A DNA stretch of 7,116 nucleotides from Spirosoma sp. (GTDB lineage: Bacteria > Bacteroidota > Bacteroidia > Cytophagales > Spirosomataceae): the NCBI GenBank assembly GCA_025351545.1, contig JANXVQ010000577.1, positions 1 through 7,116 on the forward strand, read 5' to 3'. Shown here piece by piece: positions 1 through 6,500 of this stretch. The first letter of the stretch is position 1; each line of letters begins with the position of its first letter. Below the pieces are notes generated by a model that ran no database searches, had not been told where the DNA came from, and saw only the letters and a list, made by a program, of their open reading frames with translations. Made by a program: the position numbers and the translations under genes.

Positions 1-1254
1 GTCGCCACCGGCGAAGACCCCTTTGAGATTCGTTTCGCAACTTCCGTCGATGGCAATTTTTCCGTTCCAGTGATTAATTTGATTACGGCTAACCAGTTCT
101 TCAAAGGGAACCTGTCCGGCGGCTTTGATAACCATATCGACATTCAACGTAATGGTTTCGCCCGTTTCAACCGGCGACCGGCGACCGCTGGTATCGGGTA
201 CGCCCAATTCCATTACGTTGCAAATCAGTTGTGTGACCTGGCCGTTTTTACCTATAATTTCTTTGGGCGATGCCAGCCAGATTAGGTTACAGCCGTCGAG
301 TTTTGCCAGATTTAGTTCGACTTCGGTGCTTGGCATTTCCTGCTGCGTCCGGCGGTAAACAATAGTTACTTCTTTAGCACCCAGCCGTTTAGCCTGCGTA
401 GCCGCATCAATGGCGGTCATACCCAAACCAATCACCGCTACTTTGTCGCCGACGGGTATGGACGGATAGCCTTTTTCGCGAATGTCGTATATGAACCGTA
501 TCGCATCTTCAACACCCATCAGATGTTCGCCAGGAATATCCAATTGCCGGGCTACGCCAACCCCGATCCCGATATAAACCGCATCGTAGTTGTTTTGCAG
601 TTCAGCCAACGATACGCTCTTGCCCAATTCCTGATCGTACTTGATGTCGATACCGCCCAGCGACGTAATGAAATTAACTTCATCTTCGCAGAATTCGGGC
701 GTCACTTTATAGGCGGCAATGCCATACGTCATCAGGCCACCGCCTTTGCTTTCTTTCTCGTAAATCGTTACGTCGACACCTTCACGACTTAGCACATGGG
801 CGCAACTCAAGCCCGCTGGACCGGCGCCAATCACGGCCACTTTACGTCCGCTTGACGGTTTCCGCTGAAACAATGGCCACTTATGCTCAATGGCTTTTTC
901 AGTCGAATAGCGTTGTAGTTTGGCAATCGGAATGGGCGGTTCGTCCAGAAAATTATAGACGCACGAGCCTTCGCATAATTTCTCGACTGGACAGACTTTC
1001 GAGCAGCCCGCCCCCATAATATTAGCGTCAAAAATCGTGTAGGCCGACCCTTTGACGTTATCGGTGGTAATCTGCTTAATGAATTTCGGAATATTGATGC
1101 TCGTCGGACAGCTTTTTACGCACGGCGCATCATAACAAAACAGGCAGCGATTCGCTTCCACCAAAGCCGCTTCCCGGGAGTCGAACGGCGGGTGAATGTC
1201 GCTGAAGTTTTGCTCGTATTGGTCAGCCGTTAAGCGGTTGTTGATGATTGCCAT
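1..1254 (-). CDS. preT: NAD(P)-dependent dihydropyrimidine dehydrogenase subunit PreT (3' end cut by window edge)
   Basis: This is the electron-input subunit that takes electrons from NAD(P)H through FAD and Fe-S clusters to reduce uracil or thymine to the dihydropyrimidine, normally together with the FMN-containing PreA. The frame is open from an ATG at 1254 to base 1, giving 418 visible residues and ending in GVFAGGD, the conserved second FAD-contact motif; only a short C-terminal tail should be missing. The N-terminal Fe-S domain has Cys37, 40, 45 and 49 (CLFC...CVKSC) and Cys84, 88, 94 and 98. The FAD Rossmann motif GAGPAG is at 143-148 and a second nucleotide-binding motif, GLGMTA, is at 276-281, followed by VYRRTQQEMP. 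The layout matches the N-terminal half of eukaryotic DPD and the GltD family. An in-frame ATG at 1263 would add MKN; I prefer 1254 because the MAIINNRLT start reads like the family, but this is not decisive. A glutamate synthase small subunit is the alternative; the pyrimidine neighbours favour PreT. PreA should lie just left of the window. Confidence 0.9.
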   Translation of the reverse strand, partial: MAIINNRLTADQYEQNFSDIHPPFDSREAALVEANRCLFCYDAPCVKSCPTSINIPKFIKQITTDNVKGSAYTIFDANIMGAGCSKVCPVEKLCEGSCVYNFLDEPPIPIAKLQRYSTEKAIEHKWPLFQRKPSSGRKVAVIGAGPAGLSCAHVLSREGVDVTIYEKESKGGGLMTYGIAAYKVTPEFCEDEVNFITSLGGIDIKYDQELGKSVSLAELQNNYDAVYIGIGVGVARQLDIPGEHLMGVEDAIRFIYDIREKGYPSIPVGDKVAVIGLGMTAIDAATQAKRLGAKEVTIVYRRTQQEMPSTEVELNLAKLDGCNLIWLASPKEIIGKNGQVTQLICNVMELGVPDTSGRRSPVETGETITLNVDMVIKAAGQVPFEELVSRNQINHWNGKIAIDGSCETNLKGVFAGGD

Positions 1255-1265
1255 ATTTTTCATTG

Positions 1266-1374
1266 ATGTAGAGACGCAATACCTTGCGTCTTCTTCTATG
1301 CGTCAGCAAACCAGCCGGTTAGGGAGGAGACGCAAACCAGGAAGAGAGAGACGCAAGGTATTGCGTCTCTACAT
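1266..1374. repeat. Inverted pair of 26-bp palindromic repeats between preT and the ureidopropionase gene
   Basis: Two 26-bp units, 1266-1291 and 1349-1374, are perfect reverse complements of each other and are separated by 57 bp. Each unit is itself a hairpin: AGACGCAA and TTGCGTCT arms around a 4-nt loop (TACC or GGTA), with TGTAG at the outer end. A partial third copy, GAGACGCAA, lies between them at 1327-1335. The pair fills almost the whole gap from the ureidopropionase stop (1382) to the preT start (1254 or 1263), so it would form the preT 5' leader. The form is that of an interspersed non-autonomous repeat (REP/BIME or MITE-like). No U-tract follows, so it is not a standard terminator, though a folded mRNA here could affect preT expression. 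Confidence 0.85.
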
Positions 1375-1381
1375 TGGCAAA

Positions 1382-2248
<867 letters not shown>

Positions 2249-2287
2249 AATTGGTTTTATGTTAAAAACTTAATCACCGGGGTTTTA

Positions 2288-2319
2288 TGTGGTGTCGGGG
2301 TTGAGAACCCGACACCACA
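2288..2319. repeat. Hairpin-forming palindrome (12-bp arms) between dihydropyrimidinase and ureidopropionase genes
   Basis: The arms TGTGGTGTCGGG (2288-2299) and CCCGACACCACA (2308-2319) pair perfectly around an 8-nt loop. It lies in the 96-bp gap between the dihydropyrimidinase stop and the ureidopropionase start. On the transcribed minus strand it is followed by ATAAAACC rather than a U-run, so an intrinsic terminator is unlikely. It is more probably an interspersed palindromic repeat that may also stabilise or process the transcript between the two genes. Confidence 0.8.
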
Positions 2320-2344
2320 CTTAAATTCTGGGGGTTTGGGGCTT

Positions 2345-3727
2345 TTAAATTTTCCCGCTCACTTTATTACGCTTAATGAATTGACCATATCCTTTATCAA
2401 CCAGGCATTTATTATCGTCAATGGCAACGTTGCCACGTAGCAAAACAGTCTTCACTTTACCGGTCAGTTCCCAGCCTTCATAACCCGAATAATCCACGTT
2501 CATGTGGTGGGTTTTGGCCGAAAGCGTGTGCGTTTCGTTGGGGTCAAAAATAACAATATCGGCATCACTGCCGACGGCAATTGTCCCCTTTCGCGGGAAC
2601 ATCCCAAAGATTTTAGCCGGATTTGTACAGGCCACTTCTACGTATTTGTTCAACGTAATTTTGCCTTTGTGAACACCCTCGCTGTAGAGCAATTCCATAC
2701 GATTTTCGATGGCCGGATGTCCGTTTGGAATCTTCGAGAAATCATCTTTCCCCATCAATTTCTGTTCCCACATAAACGGACAATGATCGGTAGCGACGAC
2801 TTGTATAAGCCCCTGATTAATACCCGCCCAGAGCGTTTGCTGATCTTTTTTCTCACGTAACGGCGGACTCATCACCCATTTAGCTCCTTCAAAATTTTGC
2901 TCGTAGAGCGACGCGTCAAGAATCAGGTATTGGATGCAGGTTTCGACGAACACTTTCTGATTACGCCGGGTCGCATTCCGAACGGCATTTAGCGCCCCTT
3001 CGCAGGTCATGTGAACGATGTAGCCGGGGCAGCCGGTATAGTCGGCCATGTCGGCGAACCGTCCGCTGGCTTCGGATTCGGTCACTTCGGGCTGCGAGAG
3101 ATAATGATAAATCGGAGTCAGTTTACCCTCTGATTTATGTTTGGCCGTGAGGTAATCAATGACATCACCATTGGTCGCGTGAACGGTTACCATACCGCCC
3201 TGCTTCTTCACTTCCTGCATCAGACCGACCATCTGGCTATCGTCGATCATCAACGCGCCTTTGTAAGCCATGAAGGTTTTAAACGACGTAATACCCTCGT
3301 CTTCAACCATTTTCTGAATCTCAGCCTTCGTATTTTCGTTGAAATCCGTCACGGCCATGTGAAAACTATAGTCGCCAACGGTGGTTCCTTTAGCACGCGC
3401 GTTCCAGTCGGCGAGGGCTTCTTTGAGCGAATGACCTTGTTTTTGGAGGACGAAATCAATGACCGTCGTGGTGCCGCCATATAGAGCCGCGCGGGTTCCC
3501 GTTTCATGTGTGTCGCTCGAAAACGTACCCATAAAGGGCATGTCCAGATGAACATGCGGGTCGATGCCGCCAGGAAATACCAGCTTGCCGGATGCATCGA
3601 TAATCGTATCGGCCTGAACGGGTAAGTTCTTGCCGATGGCGCTGATCGTTTCGCCCTCCACAAAAATATCGGCGACGTAATCGTCGGTAGCCGTAATAAC
3701 CCGACCGTTTTTAATGAGAATGCTCAT
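2345..3727 (-). CDS. hydA: Dihydropyrimidinase (D-hydantoinase family)
   Basis: This enzyme opens dihydrouracil or dihydrothymine to the N-carbamoyl-beta-amino acid, the second step of reductive pyrimidine breakdown, as a cytoplasmic binuclear zinc amidohydrolase. The 460-residue protein has normal family length and all metal ligands: His58 and His60 in DPHVHLD, the carbamylated lysine Lys150 in TSFKTFMAYKG, His183 in TVHATNGD, His239 in YIVHMTCEG, and Asp314 in VATDHCPF. The conserved Tyr155 and the GHPAIENRMELLYSEGV segment near residue 336 are specific to dihydropyrimidinase/hydantoinase rather than dihydroorotase or allantoinase. One oddity is HATNGD in place of the more usual HAENGD after the third His ligand. 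The start is ATG at 3727, immediately preceded by TAA and without a clear Shine-Dalgarno. The upstream 195 bp contains REP-like elements and the RAYT gene, so hydA may have its own promoter there. Ureidopropionase follows directly. Confidence 0.95.
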   Translation of the reverse strand: MSILIKNGRVITATDDYVADIFVEGETISAIGKNLPVQADTIIDASGKLVFPGGIDPHVHLDMPFMGTFSSDTHETGTRAALYGGTTTVIDFVLQKQGHSLKEALADWNARAKGTTVGDYSFHMAVTDFNENTKAEIQKMVEDEGITSFKTFMAYKGALMIDDSQMVGLMQEVKKQGGMVTVHATNGDVIDYLTAKHKSEGKLTPIYHYLSQPEVTESEASGRFADMADYTGCPGYIVHMTCEGALNAVRNATRRNQKVFVETCIQYLILDASLYEQNFEGAKWVMSPPLREKKDQQTLWAGINQGLIQVVATDHCPFMWEQKLMGKDDFSKIPNGHPAIENRMELLYSEGVHKGKITLNKYVEVACTNPAKIFGMFPRKGTIAVGSDADIVIFDPNETHTLSAKTHHMNVDYSGYEGWELTGKVKTVLLRGNVAIDDNKCLVDKGYGQFIKRNKVSGKI

Positions 3728-3773
3728 TTAGTCAACTTACCGTTTATGGCAACCCAGTGGATAGCCGCAAGCA

Positions 3774-3782
3774 CAAATTATA
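3774..3782 (-). promoter_or_regulatory. Candidate promoter -7/-10 element upstream of hydA
   Basis: On the minus strand TATAATTTG lies about 47 bp before the hydA ATG. It resembles both a TATAAT box and the Bacteroidota -7 element TAnnTTTG, with the internal spacing off by one. No TTG/TTTG -33 element is found at the expected distance, where the GC-rich palindrome at 3798-3810 sits instead. This is a weak call from pattern alone. Confidence 0.25.
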
Positions 3783-3797
3783 CTCAAAAACACGTTA

Positions 3798-3816
3798 GGC
3801 CCGTCGGGCCGACATC
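3798..3816 (+). repeat. REP-like hairpin, copy 1 (GGCCC-GTC-GGGCC + GACATC)
   Basis: A 5-bp perfect stem GGCCC/GGGCC with a 3-nt loop GTC is followed directly by GACATC. It has the same architecture as the elements at 3850-3869 and 4403-4422, with a different stem sequence. It sits between hydA and the RAYT gene. An A-rich run, TAGAAAAAAAG, follows the tail. Confidence 0.6.
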
Positions 3817-3849
3817 ATAGTAGAAAAAAAGAACCTGGATCCATGCCAA

Positions 3850-3869
3850 GCTCCATAGGAGCGACATCT
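3850..3869 (+). repeat. REP-like hairpin, copy 2 (GCTCC-ATA-GGAGC + GACATCT)
   Basis: A 5-bp perfect stem with loop ATA is followed by GACATCT. It is the counterpart of the minus-strand element at 4403-4422: loop and tail are identical, while two stem pairs differ by compensatory changes. The two lie in opposite orientation on either side of the RAYT gene, as expected for REP sequences associated with their transposase. Confidence 0.7.
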
Positions 3870-3882
3870 TTTCTATTTAGCT

Positions 3883-3907
3883 ACAAAGATTTCAGCCCTA
3901 CAGGCTT
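3883..3907 (+). repeat. 25-bp direct repeat, copy A (hydA side of RAYT)
   Basis: This stretch is identical over 25 bp to 4450-4474, in the same orientation. It begins ACAAAGATTTCAG and ends TACAGGCTT. Its right part can form a short imperfect hairpin (AGCC/GGCT). Together with copy B it frames the RAYT gene; the repeat period is 567 bp. Confidence 0.85.
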
Positions 3908-3922
3908 ACAACTGGGCTCATC

Positions 3923-4396
3923 CTATACGATCTTTAAATCTATCCATTCAAACAAATACTGTTCATCATAATCAACCTCAAATTTCCTCAAAAACTCTAA
4001 ATATTCCTCTTTAAAACTCTTCTTCTGATGATGCTCAGGCTGCGAAAGAATGTATTTAATAACGTTGTCCAAATGAGATTTAGAATACGAAAAAGCACCA
4101 AACCCTTCTTGCCAATGAAACTTATTGATCAGGAATTTTCTGTCATTTATTAAGCCAGAAGAGTTAGCTTTTATATCTCTCACTAAATCCGATATCGCGA
4201 TATTAGGCTTTATACTGACAAGTAAATGCGTATGGTCGGGCATGCAGTAGATAGCTAAAACTTTTTGGCTTTTGCCATTTACAATTCCGCAAATGTATTT
4301 TTCCAATTCATCTCGAAAAATCTCTTTTACTAAGTTCTCCCTACCCTTTACGGCAAAAACAATTTGAATATAGATTTGTGAATACGTATTTGCCAT
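3923..4396 (-). CDS. REP-associated tyrosine transposase (RAYT), IS200/IS605 TnpA-like
   Basis: This is a small single-strand DNA transposase of the Y1/HUH class. RAYTs are domesticated relatives of IS200/IS605 TnpA thought to spread REP palindromes in the host chromosome. From the ATG at 4396 the protein is 157 residues (MANTYSQIYIQIVFAVKGR...). A GTG at 4411 would add five residues, but the family normally begins near MANTY. The HUH metal motif is His55 and His57 in CMPDHTHLLVS, and the likely nucleophile is Tyr115 in VIKYILSQPEHH (numbering from ATG 4396). WQEGFGAFSYS, a typical segment of this transposase group, precedes it. The frame is intact, so the protein could be active. The gene is clearly richer in A+T than the pathway genes on both sides, which suggests a foreign origin. 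It separates the permease from hydA, lies in the same orientation, and is framed by a 25-bp direct repeat and REP-like hairpins. Confidence 0.9.
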   Translation of the reverse strand: MANTYSQIYIQIVFAVKGRENLVKEIFRDELEKYICGIVNGKSQKVLAIYCMPDHTHLLVSIKPNIAISDLVRDIKANSSGLINDRKFLINKFHWQEGFGAFSYSKSHLDNVIKYILSQPEHHQKKSFKEEYLEFLRKFEVDYDEQYLFEWIDLKIV

Positions 4397-4402
4397 ATGA
4401 GC

Positions 4403-4422
4403 AGATGTCACGCCTATGGCGT
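4403..4422 (-). repeat. REP-like hairpin, copy 3 (ACGCC-ATA-GGCGT + GACATCT on minus strand)
   Basis: Read on the minus strand, a 5-bp perfect stem with loop ATA is followed by GACATCT, and the RAYT start codon comes 6 bp after that tail. It is inverted relative to copy 2 at 3850-3869. Compared with copy 2, the outer G-C pair has become A-T and a T-A pair has become G-C, so pairing is kept while sequence changes. Confidence 0.7.
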
Positions 4423-4449
4423 TTTTGTTATAAGATCATTCACTTTTCC

Positions 4450-4474
4450 ACAAAGATTTCAGCCCTACAGGCTT
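4450..4474 (+). repeat. 25-bp direct repeat, copy B (overlaps the permease stop codon)
   Basis: This stretch is identical to 3883-3907. It overlaps the 3' end of the NCS1 permease gene: the permease stop TAG (complement of 4465-4467) and the preceding Leu and Ser codons are read from repeat sequence. The permease C-terminus is therefore set by this repeat. Confidence 0.85.
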
Positions 4475-5994
4475 GACACTAGCCAGCTTGCCGTAGCAGC
4501 GGACTGTTGTAAACTGGGGACCGAATGTCTGCTGCGCATCAGTAGCAGGTAAATAATCCCACTCACAAAAAATCCAACAAACCAGGCGTAATTATAAAGC
4601 TGTGAAATCCAGCCGGGAACGCTATCTGCCGGAATGACTTTTATCGTAGTCAGGAAGCCCGGAATGTTGGGCAAAATGCCCGCTAGCAATGCCACAATTG
4701 CCGCATTGTTAAAGCCATTCTTAAAACTATAGCTGCCCGTTTCATTGTACAAATCAGGTAGGGATAACTGTCGCTTCCTCAGGAAGAAATAGTCAGCAAT
4801 CATGATACCGCCAACGGGTCCGAGCAAGCTGGAATAACCTACCAACCACGTAAAAATGAAACCCGTCGGATCGGCGATTAACTTCCATGGAAAAATCAGA
4901 ATGCCAATAATTCCAGTGATATATCCTCCTTTCCGGAAGTCAATTTTTGACGGCACCAGATTGGCGAAATCGTTGGCGGGACTGACGATATTTGCGGCAA
5001 TATTGGTCGCCAATGTTGAAATTGCCACCGCAATCATGGCGACACTAACGAGCAATTTACTATCAAATTTTCCGGCCAAAACGAGCGGGTCCCAGATGGT
5101 GGTTCCATAAATAATAGTGGTTGCCGACGTAACGACAACGCCGATGAACGAGAACAACGTCATGGCGGGTGGAAGCGCAATAATCTGCCCTTTAACCTGC
5201 GCTCGCTGACTAACGGCGTAGCGCGTAAAGTCAGGAATATTGAGCGATAACGTAGCCCAGAAACCAACCATACCCGTTAAGGCCGGAAAGAAGAAAGCAA
5301 AGAACGCAGCCGATGTTGTGAACCTGGACGGCTGATCTAAAATGGGGCCGAGTCCATTTCCGGCCGAGATGGCCCACCAAAGTAACGCCAGTGCGGCCAC
5401 CGGCAGAAAGAATGCTTTAAAAACCAGCAGTTTCCTGATGCTTTCAACGCCCAAATAAACAACGTACATGTTCAGCAGCCAGAACAAAAAGAAGCAAATG
5501 GCCGGGCCAGTTTGCAAACCAAACGAAGCCGGAAACACCTGCGGCAAGGTCTCCAGCGATGGAATCCACAACCGAAGCATTTGATAGATGGAGAATCCAC
5601 CAATCCAGGTTTGAATCCCGAACCAGCCACAAGCCACGATAGCCCGCAGCATAGCCGGAATATTAGCCCCCTTCGTACCAAAACTAGACCGTACTAACAC
5701 CGGAAACGGAATGCCGTATTTGGCCCCGGCATGACCATTCAATACCATCGGAACCAACACAATACTGTTGCCCAGAAATATCGTTAAAATGGCCTGCCAC
5801 CAGTTCATGCCGCCCTCAATGAGCGAACTAGCCATCATATAGGTCGGTATGCACAAACTCATGCTGATCCAGAGAGCCGCATAATTCCAGGTATTCCACG
5901 TCCGTTTCGATGCGGGAACAGGGGCTAAATCTTCGCTGTAAAGAGCGGACAATTTATCGACGTTTGCTTTTATGAAATCCTGCGTTACTGTCAC
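4465..5994 (-). CDS. NCS1 family nucleobase/hydantoin/allantoin permease
   Basis: This is an inner-membrane cation-coupled importer of the NCS1 (Mhp1/PucI) family; from its neighbours the substrate is probably uracil, thymine or a hydrouracil, which sequence alone cannot fix. The 509-residue protein has about 12 hydrophobic segments. It carries the family N-terminal signature PVPASKRTWNTWNYAALWIS (25-44), continuing IPTYMMASSLIEGGMNWWQA (49-68). The transmembrane 3 substrate-site motif GWFGIQTWIGG has Trp124 and Gln128, matching Mhp1 Trp117 and Gln121. GFWATLSLNIPDFTRYA (244-260) covers the second conserved Trp, and TNIAANIVSPANDF is at 330-343. GPVGGIMIADYFFLRK (392-407) is another family mark. 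The start is GTG at 5994; an upstream in-frame stop limits extension and no nearby ATG fits. The hydrophilic tail after residue 487 is not conserved-looking, and its last two residues and stop come from the 25-bp repeat, so the original end may have been changed. Confidence 0.92.
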   Translation of the reverse strand: MTVTQDFIKANVDKLSALYSEDLAPVPASKRTWNTWNYAALWISMSLCIPTYMMASSLIEGGMNWWQAILTIFLGNSIVLVPMVLNGHAGAKYGIPFPVLVRSSFGTKGANIPAMLRAIVACGWFGIQTWIGGFSIYQMLRLWIPSLETLPQVFPASFGLQTGPAICFFLFWLLNMYVVYLGVESIRKLLVFKAFFLPVAALALLWWAISAGNGLGPILDQPSRFTTSAAFFAFFFPALTGMVGFWATLSLNIPDFTRYAVSQRAQVKGQIIALPPAMTLFSFIGVVVTSATTIIYGTTIWDPLVLAGKFDSKLLVSVAMIAVAISTLATNIAANIVSPANDFANLVPSKIDFRKGGYITGIIGILIFPWKLIADPTGFIFTWLVGYSSLLGPVGGIMIADYFFLRKRQLSLPDLYNETGSYSFKNGFNNAAIVALLAGILPNIPGFLTTIKVIPADSVPGWISQLYNYAWFVGFFVSGIIYLLLMRSRHSVPSLQQSAATASWLVSSL

Positions 5995-6044
5995 GATTTT
6001 TACAATTTTTGGTGTAGTCTTAGGTTAAAACTAATTTCATTTCT

Positions 6045-6086
6045 GCCCCTCCCGTGGTCTGTAGGGACACAGACCACGGGAGGGGC
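6045..6086. repeat. Perfect 18-bp-arm hairpin upstream of the permease gene
   Basis: The arms GCCCCTCCCGTGGTCTGT (6045-6062) and its exact reverse complement (6069-6086) flank a 6-nt loop, AGGGAC. It lies between the nucleoside hydrolase remnant stop and the permease GTG start. Neither strand shows a U-run after the stem, so it is unlikely to be a simple intrinsic terminator. The length and perfection suggest an interspersed palindromic repeat; in mRNA it would form a very stable structure in the permease leader. Confidence 0.85.
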
Positions 6087-6101
6087 ACCAACCTCAATCT
6101 A

Positions 6102-6133
6102 CAAATTAGTCAATTCAATTTCAACGTATCAAA
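6102..6133 (-). promoter_or_regulatory. Candidate Bacteroidota-type promoter upstream of the permease
   Basis: On the minus strand TTTG (6133-6130) is followed after 21 bp by TAATTTG (6108-6102), resembling the Bacteroidota -33 TTTG and -7 TAnnTTTG pair with one base missing in the second. It lies about 108 bp before the permease start and overlaps the end of the hydrolase remnant. If used, the hairpin at 6045-6086 would be in the 5' leader. This is weak pattern evidence only. Confidence 0.22.
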
Positions 6134-6457
6134 TACCATTTTCTTGAACTTCGCTTCGTCGGCTTCGACGCAGATGGTGGCGTTCGGTGGTTTGCCCCAA
6201 ACACCGAGTTCGTCGATGGCCATTGCGCCGAGCGTTAACTCACCGCGCGTTTCGATGTCCACAAAACGCGATACGGTTTGCGTCACCAGAGTCGGGTCAA
6301 TTACGGCAGCAACAGTAATGGCGTCGGGGTGGTTCGACCCGTTCATCTTCTGGTGCTCTTTGCAATACGTCCGACGGACTTTGTTAAATTTCATAAAAAA
6401 TCGGACGCGCAGAGCCTTGATAAACAGGAATCTGACCATTCTTTTCGGCAACCTCAC
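6110..6457 (-). pseudogene. C-terminal remnant of an inosine-uridine type nucleoside hydrolase
   Basis: Intact relatives (IunH/RihA family) cleave ribonucleosides to base plus ribose and are about 310-340 residues. Only about 90 residues of recognisable C-terminal sequence remain. FNKVRRTYCKEHQKMNGSNHPDAITVAAVIDP covers the region of the active-site His loop (HDP in RihA, here HPDA), and SRFVDIETRGELTLGAMAID...GKPPNATICVEAD aligns by eye with RihA VETQGKYTQGMTVVD...NKPNATVMVDVD. The N-terminal metal-binding DxDxGxDD motif and the first two thirds are absent: the frame runs back only into the aminotransferase 3' end. The residues before about 6394 (MRLPKRMVRFLFIKALRVR) are poorly conserved and may be degraded. 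Possible starts are GTG 6457, ATG 6439 and ATG 6394, none convincing. Lacking the catalytic aspartates, any product should be inactive. Its place in the cluster suggests an ancestral nucleoside-to-base step. Confidence 0.82.
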
Positions 6458-6466
6458 GGCTGACTC

Positions 6467-6499
6467 AAACCTATAAGGTTTCGAAAACCTTATAGGTTT
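6467..6499. repeat. 15-bp-arm palindrome directly after the aminotransferase stop
   Basis: The arms AAACCTATAAGGTTT (6467-6481) and AAACCTTATAGGTTT (6485-6499) pair perfectly around a 3-nt loop, CGA. It starts one base after the aminotransferase stop codon (6501-6503) and lies at the truncated side of the hydrolase remnant. As RNA it could act as a weak terminator or 3' stabiliser, but there is no clear U-tract. The form is that of an interspersed AT-rich palindrome, and the position suggests it may relate to the deletion. Confidence 0.8.
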
Positions 6500-6500
6500 A

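Noticed and set aside
831..1031. A 66-residue minus-strand open frame inside preT
   Set aside because: It is an alternative frame of preT; the true frame carries the Cys clusters and FAD motif across the same region.
2288..2319. Rho-independent terminator after hydA
   Set aside because: The stem is good but there is no run of U on the transcribed strand after it.
3785..3790. TTTTTG on the minus strand as a -33 element for hydA
   Set aside because: It lies only two bases from the proposed -7 element, far too close for a Bacteroidota promoter.
3798..4474. CRISPR array
   Set aside because: The repeats are few, of different kinds and not regularly spaced with unique spacers; they flank a transposase gene.
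3883..4474. Target-site duplication of a conventional insertion sequence
   Set aside because: Twenty-five bp is too long for typical duplications, and HUH transposases of this type do not generate them; there are also no long terminal inverted repeats.
6054..6476. A 140-residue plus-strand open frame
   Set aside because: It is antisense to the nucleoside hydrolase remnant and includes half of the 6045-6086 hairpin; no family features.
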